DNA from: JACVRW01 sp963812415
GTDB lineage: Bacteria > Actinomycetota > Thermoleophilia > Solirubrobacterales > Thermoleophilaceae
Assembly: GCA_963812415.1 (NCBI GenBank)
Contig: CAWEVH010000021.1
Coordinates: 1-64,000, forward strand
Direction of reading: 5' to 3'
Length of the DNA stretch: 64,000 bases
A program made the position numbers and the translations under genes. The notes below the pieces were generated by a model. It saw only the letters and a list, made by a program, of their open reading frames with translations, searched no databases and had not been told where the DNA came from. Shown piece after piece: positions 57,258 through 64,000 of the stretch (positions are counted from its first letter, which is position 1; every line of letters begins with the position of its first letter).

Positions 57258-57986
57258 GTGCACCGTCGACTGCACCGCACGCCGCGCAAAGCCAGGCCTA
57301 GAGCGGGTTCGCCTCGATGTACTACATCTGACGCTCCTCAGACGGCTACGCTCGCCCCTCTGGAAATCGACCATGCACTGATCGCGGTGTCGGACCTGGC
57401 GGCGGCCGGGTGGGAGATCGAAGCGCGGCACGGCCTGGCTTCGATCGAGGGCGGCCGTCACCCCGGCTGGGGCACCGCCAACAGGATCGTGCCGCTCGGC
57501 GAGACCTATCTGGAGCTGGTCGCGGTTGTCGACGAATCCGAGGCCGCGCAGAGCCCGTTCGGCCGCTGGGTAGCCGGCGCGCACCCCGAGGCGGCCCAGC
57601 CGCTCGGCTGGGCTGTTCGGACGCATCGGCTCGACGATGTCGCCCGACGAAACGGCTTGACCGTGGACGCGGGCTCACGCACCGGTCGGGACGGCCGGGT
57701 CATCCGGTGGCGCGTAGCGGGCATCGGGGAGGCCGCCGCCGAGCCGTCCCTGCCCTTCTTCATCGAGTGGGCAGCGGGGACCTCGCTCCCGGGCCACGCT
57801 GCCGCGAGCCATCGGGACGGCACCGTCCAGATCGCGGAGCTGCAGCTCGACGGCGACGCCGACCGGCTGAGCGCCTGGCTCGGCGATCACCGCCTCCCGA
57901 TCACGGTGCGCCCGGGTGCGCCCGCGTTCGCCGGCATCGTCCTCACCGGAGCCACGGGCGAGATCGTCCTGGGGGTGCAGGGGTAA
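57258..57986 (+). CDS. Glyoxalase-like domain protein; start lies across the right element boundary
   Basis: A soluble protein made of two VOC-like halves: LEIDHALIAVSDLAAAGWEI, GTANRIVPLGETYLELVAVV in the first and DGTVQIAELQLDGDADRLSA, ITVRPGAPAFAGIVLTGATG in the second. Substrate unknown. The only ordinary in-frame start is GTG 57258, which lies in the element; the first 30 residues then come from element and core sequence. The family normally begins near LAPLEIDHAL, where this sequence has ACG at 57348 instead of ATG or GTG. So either translation starts at the element's GTG or at a non-standard codon. Confidence 0.7.
   Translation: MHRRLHRTPRKARPRAGSPRCTTSDAPQTATLAPLEIDHALIAVSDLAAAGWEIEARHGLASIEGGRHPGWGTANRIVPLGETYLELVAVVDESEAAQSPFGRWVAGAHPEAAQPLGWAVRTHRLDDVARRNGLTVDAGSRTGRDGRVIRWRVAGIGEAAAEPSLPFFIEWAAGTSLPGHAAASHRDGTVQIAELQLDGDADRLSAWLGDHRLPITVRPGAPAFAGIVLTGATGEIVLGVQG
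57270..57279 (+). repeat. CTGCACCGCA copy near the right end
   Basis: Third copy of the 10-mer found twice at 53658-53678; preceded by the related GTGCACCG at 57258-57265. Candidate arm-type site of the second half. Confidence 0.55.
57315..57333 (+). repeat. Right attachment core (attR)
   Basis: CGATGTACTACATCTGACG, identical to 48605-48623. Marks the right boundary of the inserted region. Confidence 0.85.
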
Positions 57987-58021
57987 AGCCCCGGCCCGAT
58001 CGTGTCGAGGTGAGGAGCAGC

Positions 58022-59195
58022 ATGTCCCGAAACAGCGCCCGCGGCGGCCTCTGGCTGCTGGCCCTCCTCCCCTGCCGCCCTCGCCGTCGCGGCGGCCCCG
58101 GCGCTCGGCGCCCCGCGACCCGGCGGCGTCTACAAGGTTCCGACCAAGATCAGGTCCGACTGCTCGGTGGCGGTCGACGCCCAGATCAACAGCTGGCTCG
58201 CCACCGTCCCGAACGGGGGCACCGCGCAATTCGGTCGCGGCCGCTGCTACGGCCAGAACGGGACGATCACGCTCGGCGGCCGGACGGGGATCGTGATCGA
58301 CGGTCAGGGCTCCGAGTTCCGCGCGCTCACCCCGGGCGACAGCCATCGCGCCAACTGGCGCTTCGTCGGCGGTGGCAACCTCACCGTGCAGAACCTCGCC
58401 GCGCGGGGAAGCAACCCCGCCGGCGTCTACGACCCCGCCGTCGAGTGGCAGCACGGCTTCTCCGTCGAGGGTGTGCAGGGCATGACGCTCCAGAACGTGC
58501 AGGCACGCGAGACCTGGGGGGATGGCGTGATGGTCTGGCGCTCCAGCGCCTCTCCGGCATGCGGAGACGACGCCTCGAGCGCGCGCAACGTGCTGATCAG
58601 CGGGGCGACGATCGAGCGCATCGGCCGCCAGGGGCTGGCCGTGGTCGACGCCGAGAACGTCACGCTCCAGGACTCGAGCGTGGGCCCGGTTGCGTGGTCG
58701 AACGTCGACATCGAGACGGACGACGACTGCGAGATCGCCCGTCACATCACGATCGCCCGCAACACGTTCGGCGCCAACAGCTTCGGAGTGGTGGCAAACG
58801 TGGGCTTCGGCGCCGATCCGCAGGTGGGGGACGTGACGGTCGTGGACAACACCCAGACGGTGCCCACCAGCGGCTGCTTCGCGCCGCTGCGGATCCTCTC
58901 GCCTGTCTACACGGACGGTCGCCCGCCGGTCTACCGCAGCGGGTTCGTCTTCCGCGGCAACCGGCTGCTCGGATCCCGCAACGGGGTCGAGCTGCGCGGC
59001 GTTCGGAACGCCGAGGTGAGCTCGAACACGATCGCGCTCCCGCCCACCACAGGCTGCGGCACCAGGGCGGGCGTGCTGCTGGTGGACTCGCACACCGTCG
59101 GCATCGTCTCGAACGCCTTCAGCGGCGCGAACTCCGTGTTCAAGACGGACACGCTCAGCACCGGAATCACCTCGGAAGGCAACACGACGGGCTGA
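58022..59195 (+). CDS. Secreted parallel beta-helix (pectate-lyase-like) protein (frameshifted near signal peptide)
   Basis: ATG 58022 opens MSRNSARGGLWLLALLP; one extra C in the CCCC run at 58069-58072 then breaks the signal peptide, whose other half reads AALAVAAAPALGAPRPGG. The mature protein of about 350 aa has right-handed beta-helix repeats: GIVIDGQGSEFRAL, NLTVQNLAARGSNPAGVYDP, NVLISGATIERIGRQGLAVV, HITIARNTFGANSFGVVANV, GFVFRGNRLLGSRNGVELRG. This is the fold of pectate lyases and other polysaccharide-active enzymes; the catalytic type cannot be read. Several Cys suggest disulfides. Confidence 0.75.
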
Positions 59196-59216
59196 GCCCG
59201 GTCGGGCCTCGCTGGC

Positions 59217-59222
59217 TACAGT
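59217..59222 (+). promoter_or_regulatory. TACAGT -10-like hexamer before cysK
   Basis: TACAGT ends 7 bases before ATG 59230, without a Shine-Dalgarno; likely leaderless start of the cysK-cysE transcript. Confidence 0.45.
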
Positions 59223-59229
59223 CGAGTCC

Positions 59230-60174
59230 ATGAGCGTGCCGCCCGTCGCGGCGATTCCCGACAACCTCGCCGACCTGGTCGGCAACACCCCGATGGTGCG
59301 GCTCACCCGGGTCGCGCCCGAGTGCGGGGCGGAGCTCGTGGGAAAGCTCGAGGCCTACAACCCCGCGGGCAGCGTGAAGGACCGGATCGGGGTGGCCATG
59401 ATCGACGCCGCCGAGGCGGAGGGTCGCATCGAGCCGGGGCGCAACACGATCGTCGAGGCCACGTCCGGCAACACCGGGATCGCGCTCGCGTTCGTGTGCG
59501 CCGCGAAGGGCTATGACCTCGTGCTCACCATGCCCCAGGGAATGAGCCGCGAGCGCGAGAACCTGCTGCGGCTCTACGGCGCAGAGGTGATCCTCGTGGA
59601 GTCGATGGGAGGGATGGACGAGGCCGTGGAGCGGGCGCGGCGCGTCTGCCGCGAGCGCGGCGACTGCTTCGTCCCCAACCAGTTCTCCAATCCCGCCAAC
59701 CCGGAGATCCACCGCCGCACCACCGCCGAGGAGATCTGGCGCGACATGGACGGACGCGTGGACGCGCTCGTGGCCGGGGCCGGCACGGGCGGGACCATCA
59801 CCGGCTGCGGCGAGCGTCTCAAGGAGCGCAATCCGGAGCTCCTCGTGGTGGGGGTCGAGCCGGCGAGCTCGCCGGTGCTGTCCGGTGGCCGACCGGGTCC
59901 GCACAAGATCCAGGGGATCGGACCGGGCTTCGTGCCCGAGGTGCTGAACCGCGAGGTGATCGACGAGATCATCCCGGTGGACGACGAGGACGCGATCGAG
60001 ACGGCCCGGCGCTGCGCGCAGCGCGAGGGCGTGCTGGCGGGCATCTCGTGCGGGGCGGCGCTCTGGGGAGCGATCCAGGTGGGCTCGCGTCCGGAGATGC
60101 GAGGCAAGCGGATCGCCGTGATCCTGCCGGACTCGGGAGAGCGGTACGTGAGCACGCCGTTCTTCGCGCCATAG
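59230..60174 (+). CDS. cysK: Cysteine synthase A (O-acetylserine sulfhydrylase)
   Basis: Last step of cysteine synthesis: O-acetylserine plus sulfide to cysteine. The 314-aa fold-type II PLP enzyme has LVGNTPMVRLTRVAPECGAE, the Schiff-base Lys in NPAGSVKDRIGVAMIDAAEA, the substrate loop TIVEATSGNTGIALAFVCAA, the PLP phosphate loop AGAGTGGTITGCGERL and GISCGAALWGAIQ near the C terminus. It sits 7 bases before cysE. A CymR-like Rrf2 regulator lies on the far side of the inserted element. Confidence 0.94.
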   Translation: MSVPPVAAIPDNLADLVGNTPMVRLTRVAPECGAELVGKLEAYNPAGSVKDRIGVAMIDAAEAEGRIEPGRNTIVEATSGNTGIALAFVCAAKGYDLVLTMPQGMSRERENLLRLYGAEVILVESMGGMDEAVERARRVCRERGDCFVPNQFSNPANPEIHRRTTAEEIWRDMDGRVDALVAGAGTGGTITGCGERLKERNPELLVVGVEPASSPVLSGGRPGPHKIQGIGPGFVPEVLNREVIDEIIPVDDEDAIETARRCAQREGVLAGISCGAALWGAIQVGSRPEMRGKRIAVILPDSGERYVSTPFFAP

Positions 60175-60181
60175 GAGTCCG

Positions 60182-60919
60182 GTGTTCGGGCTCGGGACAC
60201 TCGCCAGGGTCGCCCGCGAGGTGCGGGAGGACCTGACCGCCGCCCAGGAGCGCGATCCGGCCGCGCGCAGCGTCGGGCGCGCGGAGATGCTGATCACCTA
60301 CGGCGGCGTGCAGGCGCTGCTCTCCCACCGGATCTCGCACGCGCTCCACGGGGCGGGCGTGCCGCTCGCCCCGAGGGTGCTCGCCAACGCGACCAAGATG
60401 GTCACGGGCATCGAGATCCATCCGGGCGCGCAGATCGGTCGCGGCCTGTTCATCGACCATGGCTCCGGGGTCGTGATCGGCGAGACGGCCGAGGTGGGGG
60501 ACGATGTGACGATGTACCAGGGCGTGACGCTCGGCGGCACCGGCTTCGCGCGCGGCAAGCGCCATCCGACGGTCGGCCACGAGGTGATGATCGGCGCCGG
60601 CTCCAAGCTGCTCGGCCCGATCGAGATCGGCGACCGCTCGAAGATCGGCGCCAACTCGGTGGTGATCCACGACGTGCCCGCCAACTCCACCGTGGTCGGC
60701 AATCCCGGCCATCCGGTGCGCGTCGACGGCAAGCGGCCGAGCGGCCCGGACGCCGACTGGGCGCACCTGCCGGACCCGGTGGCCGACGCCATCCGCGGGA
60801 TGGCGAACCGCCTCGGCGAGCTCGAGGAGCTGGTGGCGGACCTGACCGGGCGAAAGCCCGGCGGCGCCGAGGTGAAGCCGCTGAAGCGCCGCGGCGGGCC
60901 GGACTCGACCGGCGGCTGA
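60182..60919 (+). CDS. cysE: Serine O-acetyltransferase
   Basis: Makes O-acetylserine for CysK. The 245-aa protein has an N-terminal helical part (ITYGGVQALLSHRISHALHG) and the left-handed beta-helix of hexapeptide repeats: TGIEIHPGAQIGRGLFIDHG, SGVVIGETAEVGDDVTMYQG, VTLGGTGFARGKRHPTVGHE, with catalytic His in DHG and GHE. It ends in a long charged tail (LGELEELVADLTGRKPGGAE) rather than the short Ile-ended C terminus that docks into CysK in E. coli, so complex formation may differ. Start GTG 60182. Confidence 0.93.
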   Translation: MFGLGTLARVAREVREDLTAAQERDPAARSVGRAEMLITYGGVQALLSHRISHALHGAGVPLAPRVLANATKMVTGIEIHPGAQIGRGLFIDHGSGVVIGETAEVGDDVTMYQGVTLGGTGFARGKRHPTVGHEVMIGAGSKLLGPIEIGDRSKIGANSVVIHDVPANSTVVGNPGHPVRVDGKRPSGPDADWAHLPDPVADAIRGMANRLGELEELVADLTGRKPGGAEVKPLKRRGGPDSTGG

Positions 60920-60948
60920 CGCCGATGTAGCTCCGCCGCGGGTGGGGC

Positions 60949-61821
60949 TCAGTAGTAGACCGTGCGCGTGCGGTGCCTCGGCACCGCCTTGTACGAGGGC
61001 CGCCTGGCCGCGGTTCCAGAGCCAGGTGTCGAGCGCCCGGGCCGGCACCCCGGTGGCCGCCGAGATCCGCTCGCAGGCGTGCACGGCGCAGGCGCGGATC
61101 TCGCGCTCCTCGGGCGAGCCCGCGGGCACGAGCTCGCCGGCGTCGATGCGGGCGGCGAGCGCCTCCGAGTAGCGCAGCACGCCGTCCATCCGCAGCACGT
61201 GGGGCACGAGGTTGTCGGCGAAGATCGTGAGCCGGTCGAGATCGTGGAACGACGCCACGCCGGCGAGCGCCAGGTCGTTCGGGACGATCTGGGCGCGCTT
61301 CCAGAAGCCCACGTCATCGAAGAAGGGCATCCCGGAAGCGAGCATCGAGGCAAGGCGCACGGCCGATCCCCCGGCCTCCCTCACCAGCCCCAGCGCGCTC
61401 CGGTCGCCCAGAAACGCCCCGAGCCCACGCAACGCCCGCGCGTACAGCGCCATCAGCTCGTGCGCCGGGTCCTGGCCCAGCACGGCGGCCACCGCCGGCG
61501 GCGTCGAGCGCCGCGAGCTCGGCGACGCGACCACGGCCCATCAGCCCGCCACCGATCCGCGAGCCCCCAAGCGACCGTGTAGTACCCCGAGCAGCCCAGG
61601 CGCTTGCGCAGCGTGGGAAACCAGCCGGAGCCGAAGTTGATCGAGTCGAGCACGAGCAGATAGGCCGCCACGTCCTCGGGCGTGCCCTCCAGGTAATGCC
61701 GCTCGGGATCGAGCTGGGCCGGCTCGATCGCGACCGCCTCGGTCTCGAGCGCGGCGAGCCGCTCGGGATCGATCGAGACCGAGCGCGCCCGCTCGGCGAT
61801 CTCCCGGCAACCGGAACGCAC
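60949..61821 (-). CDS. Queuosine-salvage (Qng1/DUF2419)-like protein (several frameshifts)
   Basis: Read across frames, about 290 aa with the Q_salvage family pattern: LEGTPEDVAAYLLVLDSINF followed by GSGWFPTLRKR, GCSGYYTVAWGLADRWRADG, VLGQDPAHELMALYARALRG, LTIFADNLVPHVLRMDGVLR followed by YSEALAARID, and DTWLWNRGQA at the end. Family members cleave queuosine nucleotides to free queuine; the Asp in FADxxVP belongs to the active site. The frame changes twice between 61495 and 61545 and once near 61005, so as sequenced the gene is broken. The start is uncertain (GTG 61821). It is divergent from the VOC gene. Confidence 0.65.
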
Positions 61822-61899
61822 GCGGTCCGTGAGGTCGATGCCGGGCAGCTTCTCACGCGTGGAGTAGCCTCGCGGGCGCCAACGGCGACAGGAGGGACC

Positions 61900-62281
61900 A
61901 TGAGCAACAGCGTCGTCCATTTCGAGATCCCGGCCGACGACGTCGGGCGGGCGCAGGACTTCTACCGAGAGGCGTTCGGCTGGGCGGTCCAGGCCATGCC
62001 GGACCTCCAGTACACCATCCTCGGGACCACGGAGACGGGCGAGGAGGGCCGCCCCGTCGATCCGGGCGCCATCAACGGCGGGATGGCCAAGCGCCAGGCG
62101 CCGGCGTTCGAGCATCCCATGCATCACGATCGGCGTCGACGACATCGACAAGTCCCTCGAGCGCATCGAGTCGCTCGGCGGCTCGGCGGTCGGCGAGAAG
62201 ATGCAGGTCGGGGACATGGGTTGGGCGGCCTACTTCGCCGACAGCGAGGGAAACGTGGTGGGCCTCTGGCAGAACGCCTGA
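61900..62281 (+). CDS. VOC (glyoxalase/bleomycin resistance) family protein (frameshifted)
   Basis: About 126 aa. MSNSVVHFEIPADDVGRAQD, then FYREAFGWAVQAMPDLQYTI in the first beta-alpha-beta-beta-beta module, and IGVDDIDKSLERIESLGGSA, MGWAAYFADSEGNVVGLWQN in the second. His in VVHFEI and Glu in DSEGNV sit where VOC metal ligands usually lie. The frame breaks between the modules at 62112-62122, one base in excess. Start ATG 61900 follows AGGAGG five bases away. Substrate unknown. Confidence 0.78.
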
Positions 62282-62299
62282 CGCCGCCGGGCAGCTTCC

Positions 62300-62305
62300 T
62301 ACACT
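62300..62305 (+). promoter_or_regulatory. TACACT -10-like hexamer before the ABC exporter operon
   Basis: TACACT ends 7 bases before GTG 62313, with no Shine-Dalgarno, matching the leaderless pattern. Confidence 0.4.
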
Positions 62306-62312
62306 GCGCCCG

Positions 62313-63149
62313 GTGCCGCCCGCCTTCGCCTGCCGCCAGCTCAGCAAGCGCTACGGGGGCACGCAGGCGCTGGCGGGGGTGGACCTCAGCGTCGAGCCCG
62401 GAGAGCTCGTCGGCCTGCTCGGCCCGAACGGTGCCGGCAAGTCGACGCTCACCAAGATCGCCTGCGGCCTCGTGGGCCCGACCGCAGGCGAGGCCGAGGT
62501 GGCGGGCGCGCCGGCCGGCTCGGCCCCCGCGCGCGGGGAGGTCGGCTACCTCGCCGAGCTGTTCCGCTTTCCCGACTGGCTGAGTGCCGACGAGCTGATC
62601 GAGCTCCACCAGGCCCTGGCCGAGTCCACGGGCGGCCCGACCGAGCGCGCCGAGCTGCTCGAGCTGGTGGGGCTGGCCGACGCCCGCGAGGTCAAGGTCG
62701 GCGCGATGTCCAAGGGGATGCAGCAGAGGCTCGGAATCGCGCAGGCGCTCGTGGGGTCGCCGCGGCTTCTGCTCCTGGACGAGCCCACGAGCGCGCTCGA
62801 CCCGGTCGGGCGGCGCATCGTCCGCGACCTGCTCACCGAGCTGCGCGGCCGCGGCGTGGCCGTGCTCCTCAACTCGCATCTGCTGAGCGAGGTCGAGCTC
62901 GTCTGCGACCGCGTGGCGATCCTGCTGGCCGGCGCCATCGTGGCCGGCGGCACGCCGGGCCAGTTGGCGCGCCCGCGCGGGGTGGAGGTCGAGACCGGCG
63001 GCGGCGTGCGCGCCTTCCCGGACGCCCGCCGCGACGAGGTTCCCGGCATCGTGGCCGGCCTCGTGGAGGCGGGGGAGGACGTGTACGAGGTGCGCCTGCT
63101 CTCCTCGACCCTCGAGGAGGCCTACCTCGAGGCGGTCGGAGCGGCATGA
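62313..63149 (+). CDS. ABC-2 type exporter, ATP-binding protein
   Basis: A 278-aa NBD: Walker A GLLGPNGAGKSTLTKIACGL, Q-loop region YLAELFRFPDWLSADELIEL (the Gln position is replaced by YLAE), signature AMSKGMQQRLGIAQALVG, Walker B RLLLLDEPTSALDP, and switch His in LLNSHLLSEVELV. DrrA/CcmA-like architecture, with a short C-terminal extension (DVYEVRLLSSTLEEAYLEAV) typical of antibiotic or lipid exporters. Its stop overlaps the permease start by ATGA. Confidence 0.9.
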   Translation: MPPAFACRQLSKRYGGTQALAGVDLSVEPGELVGLLGPNGAGKSTLTKIACGLVGPTAGEAEVAGAPAGSAPARGEVGYLAELFRFPDWLSADELIELHQALAESTGGPTERAELLELVGLADAREVKVGAMSKGMQQRLGIAQALVGSPRLLLLDEPTSALDPVGRRIVRDLLTELRGRGVAVLLNSHLLSEVELVCDRVAILLAGAIVAGGTPGQLARPRGVEVETGGGVRAFPDARRDEVPGIVAGLVEAGEDVYEVRLLSSTLEEAYLEAVGAA

Positions 63150-64000
63150 GCGGCGCGCTCGTGATCGCGCGCTACGCGCTGCAGGAGGCGGTGCGGCGAC
63201 GCGTGCTGGTGGTGGTGCTGGTGCTCACGCTCGCCTTCCTCGCCCTGTACGCGCTCGGGACGAAGGTCGCGTTCGACGAGGTGGAGGCATTCGGCGACCC
63301 CGCCGCCCAGTTCGACGAGCGCGTGCTCACCGGCTCGACGCTGCTCGGCCTGTCGATGTTCACGACCCTTTTCCTGGGAGCCGTGCTGGCCTCGTTCCTG
63401 ACGCTCGGAGCGGTGCGCGGCGACGCCGAGCGCGGCCTGCTTCAGCCGCTCGTGGTCCGGCCGGTCGGCCGCACGAGCCTGCTGGTGGGACGCTTCTGCG
63501 GCGCGGCGGCCGTGTGCAGTGTCTACGTGGCCGCCGTGTACGCCGCGGCGCTCCTGATCACGGCGGCGGCCGGCGACTGGTGGCCCGACCGCATCGTGGC
63601 GCCGGGCCTCGCGCTGGTGGTCGGTGTGCTCGTGATCGCCGCGCTGTCGCTGCTCGGCTCGGTGTTCCTGTCCGCCACCGCCAACGGGATCGCGATCTTC
63701 ATGCTCTTCGGGGCAGGGCTCGCGGCCGGCCTGCTGGGCCAGATCGGCGACGCCCTGAGCGTCGACACGCTCGAGACCGTGGCGGAGATCTGCTCCTGGC
63801 TGCTGCCGTTCGAGGCGCTCTACCAGGCGGGTCTCGACGCCCTCACCGAGGATGTGGGCGGCGTTACCGGCGTGATCGTCAGGCTCGGCCCCTTCGGCGG
63901 CGCCCAGGAGGGCGGGCCGCTCCTGTGGGTCTGGGCGATCGCCTACCTGGCGCTCGTCGGGCTGGCGGCGCGCGCCGGCTTCGCCCGCCGCGACCTCTGA
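63146..64000 (+). CDS. ABC-2 type exporter, permease protein
   Basis: A 284-aa membrane partner of the preceding ATPase with six hydrophobic segments, e.g. VLVVVLVLTLAFLALYALG, LLGLSMFTTLFLGAVLASFL, AAVCSVYVAAVYAAALLITA, LALVVGVLVIAALSLLGSVF, GIAIFMLFGAGLAAGLLGQI and LLWVWAIAYLALVGLAARAG. The motif GDAERGLLQPLVVRPVGRTS is typical of NosY/ABC-2 permeases. The TGA stop is the last codon of the window, so the gene is complete. The substrate is unknown. Confidence 0.88.
   Translation: MSGALVIARYALQEAVRRRVLVVVLVLTLAFLALYALGTKVAFDEVEAFGDPAAQFDERVLTGSTLLGLSMFTTLFLGAVLASFLTLGAVRGDAERGLLQPLVVRPVGRTSLLVGRFCGAAAVCSVYVAAVYAAALLITAAAGDWWPDRIVAPGLALVVGVLVIAALSLLGSVFLSATANGIAIFMLFGAGLAAGLLGQIGDALSVDTLETVAEICSWLLPFEALYQAGLDALTEDVGGVTGVIVRLGPFGGAQEGGPLLWVWAIAYLALVGLAARAGFARRDL

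Larger units (their letters stand above)
48605..57333. mobile_element. Integrated element(s) of 8.7 kb, probably two related units in tandem
   Basis: Bounded by the 19-bp direct repeat CGATGTACTACATCTGACG (48605-48623 and 57315-57333), with an internal 11-bp partial copy GTACTACATCT at 53555-53565. The left repeat covers the last codons of the Rrf2 gene, a typical integrase target that restores the gene end. Genes inside are short, unfamiliar and mostly rightward with 4-base overlaps. Two homologous cassettes occur at 50019-52384 and 53924-56201, one in each half. No integrase, transposase, replication or conjugation protein was found, so movement would need help in trans. A small-terminase-like HTH protein in each half suggests satellite biology; this is inference. 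Confidence 0.75.

Noticed and set aside
48605..57333. CRISPR or diversity-generating retroelement as explanation of the repeats
   Set aside because: Only four units in two pairs, no regular spacers, no cas or reverse transcriptase genes.

Overview
The window is very GC-rich bacterial DNA with dense gene packing, frequent 4-base ATGA/GTGA overlaps, GTG starts and mycothiol-era actinobacterial gene types (SARP regulator, Ser/Thr kinase with extracellular sensor, DesK-type histidine kinase). Together with small secreted proteins carrying the PSPAxVVA leader and DIKNG-type repeats, and the gene order infC-rpmI-rplT-trmH-pheST-argCJBD, this points to Actinomycetota, most likely class Thermoleophilia (Solirubrobacterales). 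That placement is inference from gene content; no rRNA gene is present.

Layout. 1-8.5 kb: an IS1182-type transposase, a 14-TM drug exporter, and a run of secreted proteins (RTX-like nonapeptide repeats, a collagen-like protein, a small exported protein, a GH6-like glycoside hydrolase lacking several catalytic residues). 8.6-16.4 kb: housekeeping and metabolic genes (a phosphodiesterase, a DUF47/Pit phosphate transport unit, a PLP enzyme, an MBL hydrolase, fumarylacetoacetase, MutY). 16.4-35.5 kb: a co-oriented block for translation and arginine synthesis (trehalose-synthase-like glycosyltransferase, thrS, infC, rpmI, rplT, a TrmH methylase, pheS, pheT, argC, argJ, argB, argD, argG) followed by dnaE. 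35.5-41 kb: a SARP regulator and a Ser/Thr kinase fused to an extracellular propeller and an amino-acid-type binding domain, an arrangement recalling AfsR/AfsK. 41-48.6 kb: nfo/gltX (divergent, start codons overlapping), an HDOD-LuxR regulator, a molybdopterin oxidoreductase, a VanZ/histidine kinase pair and an Rrf2 regulator.

48.6-57.3 kb is the accessory region and the most unusual part. A 19-bp direct repeat (at the Rrf2 3' end, and again 8.7 kb away) brackets a segment of small unknown genes. A partial third copy of the same core lies inside it, and each half carries its own set of short end repeats. Each half also carries the same cassette: a coiled-coil protein, an acidic protein, a 73-aa protein, two units of an 83-86 bp repeat built on 16-bp palindromes, and a small-terminase-like HTH protein. 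I read this as two related integrase-less elements inserted in tandem at one attachment site, possibly phage satellites. Function is not known.

57.3-64 kb returns to the chromosome: a glyoxalase-like protein, a secreted beta-helix protein, cysK and cysE (probable partners of the Rrf2 regulator before the insertion), a queuosine-salvage-like protein, a VOC protein and an ABC-2 exporter pair whose permease ends on the last base.

Two window-wide signals matter when using this annotation. First, a dozen otherwise intact genes are broken by single-base indels, mostly in G/C runs, which looks more like assembly error than gene decay. Second, many first genes of operons have a TAnnnT hexamer only 6-12 bases before the start codon and no Shine-Dalgarno sequence, which suggests leaderless transcripts.
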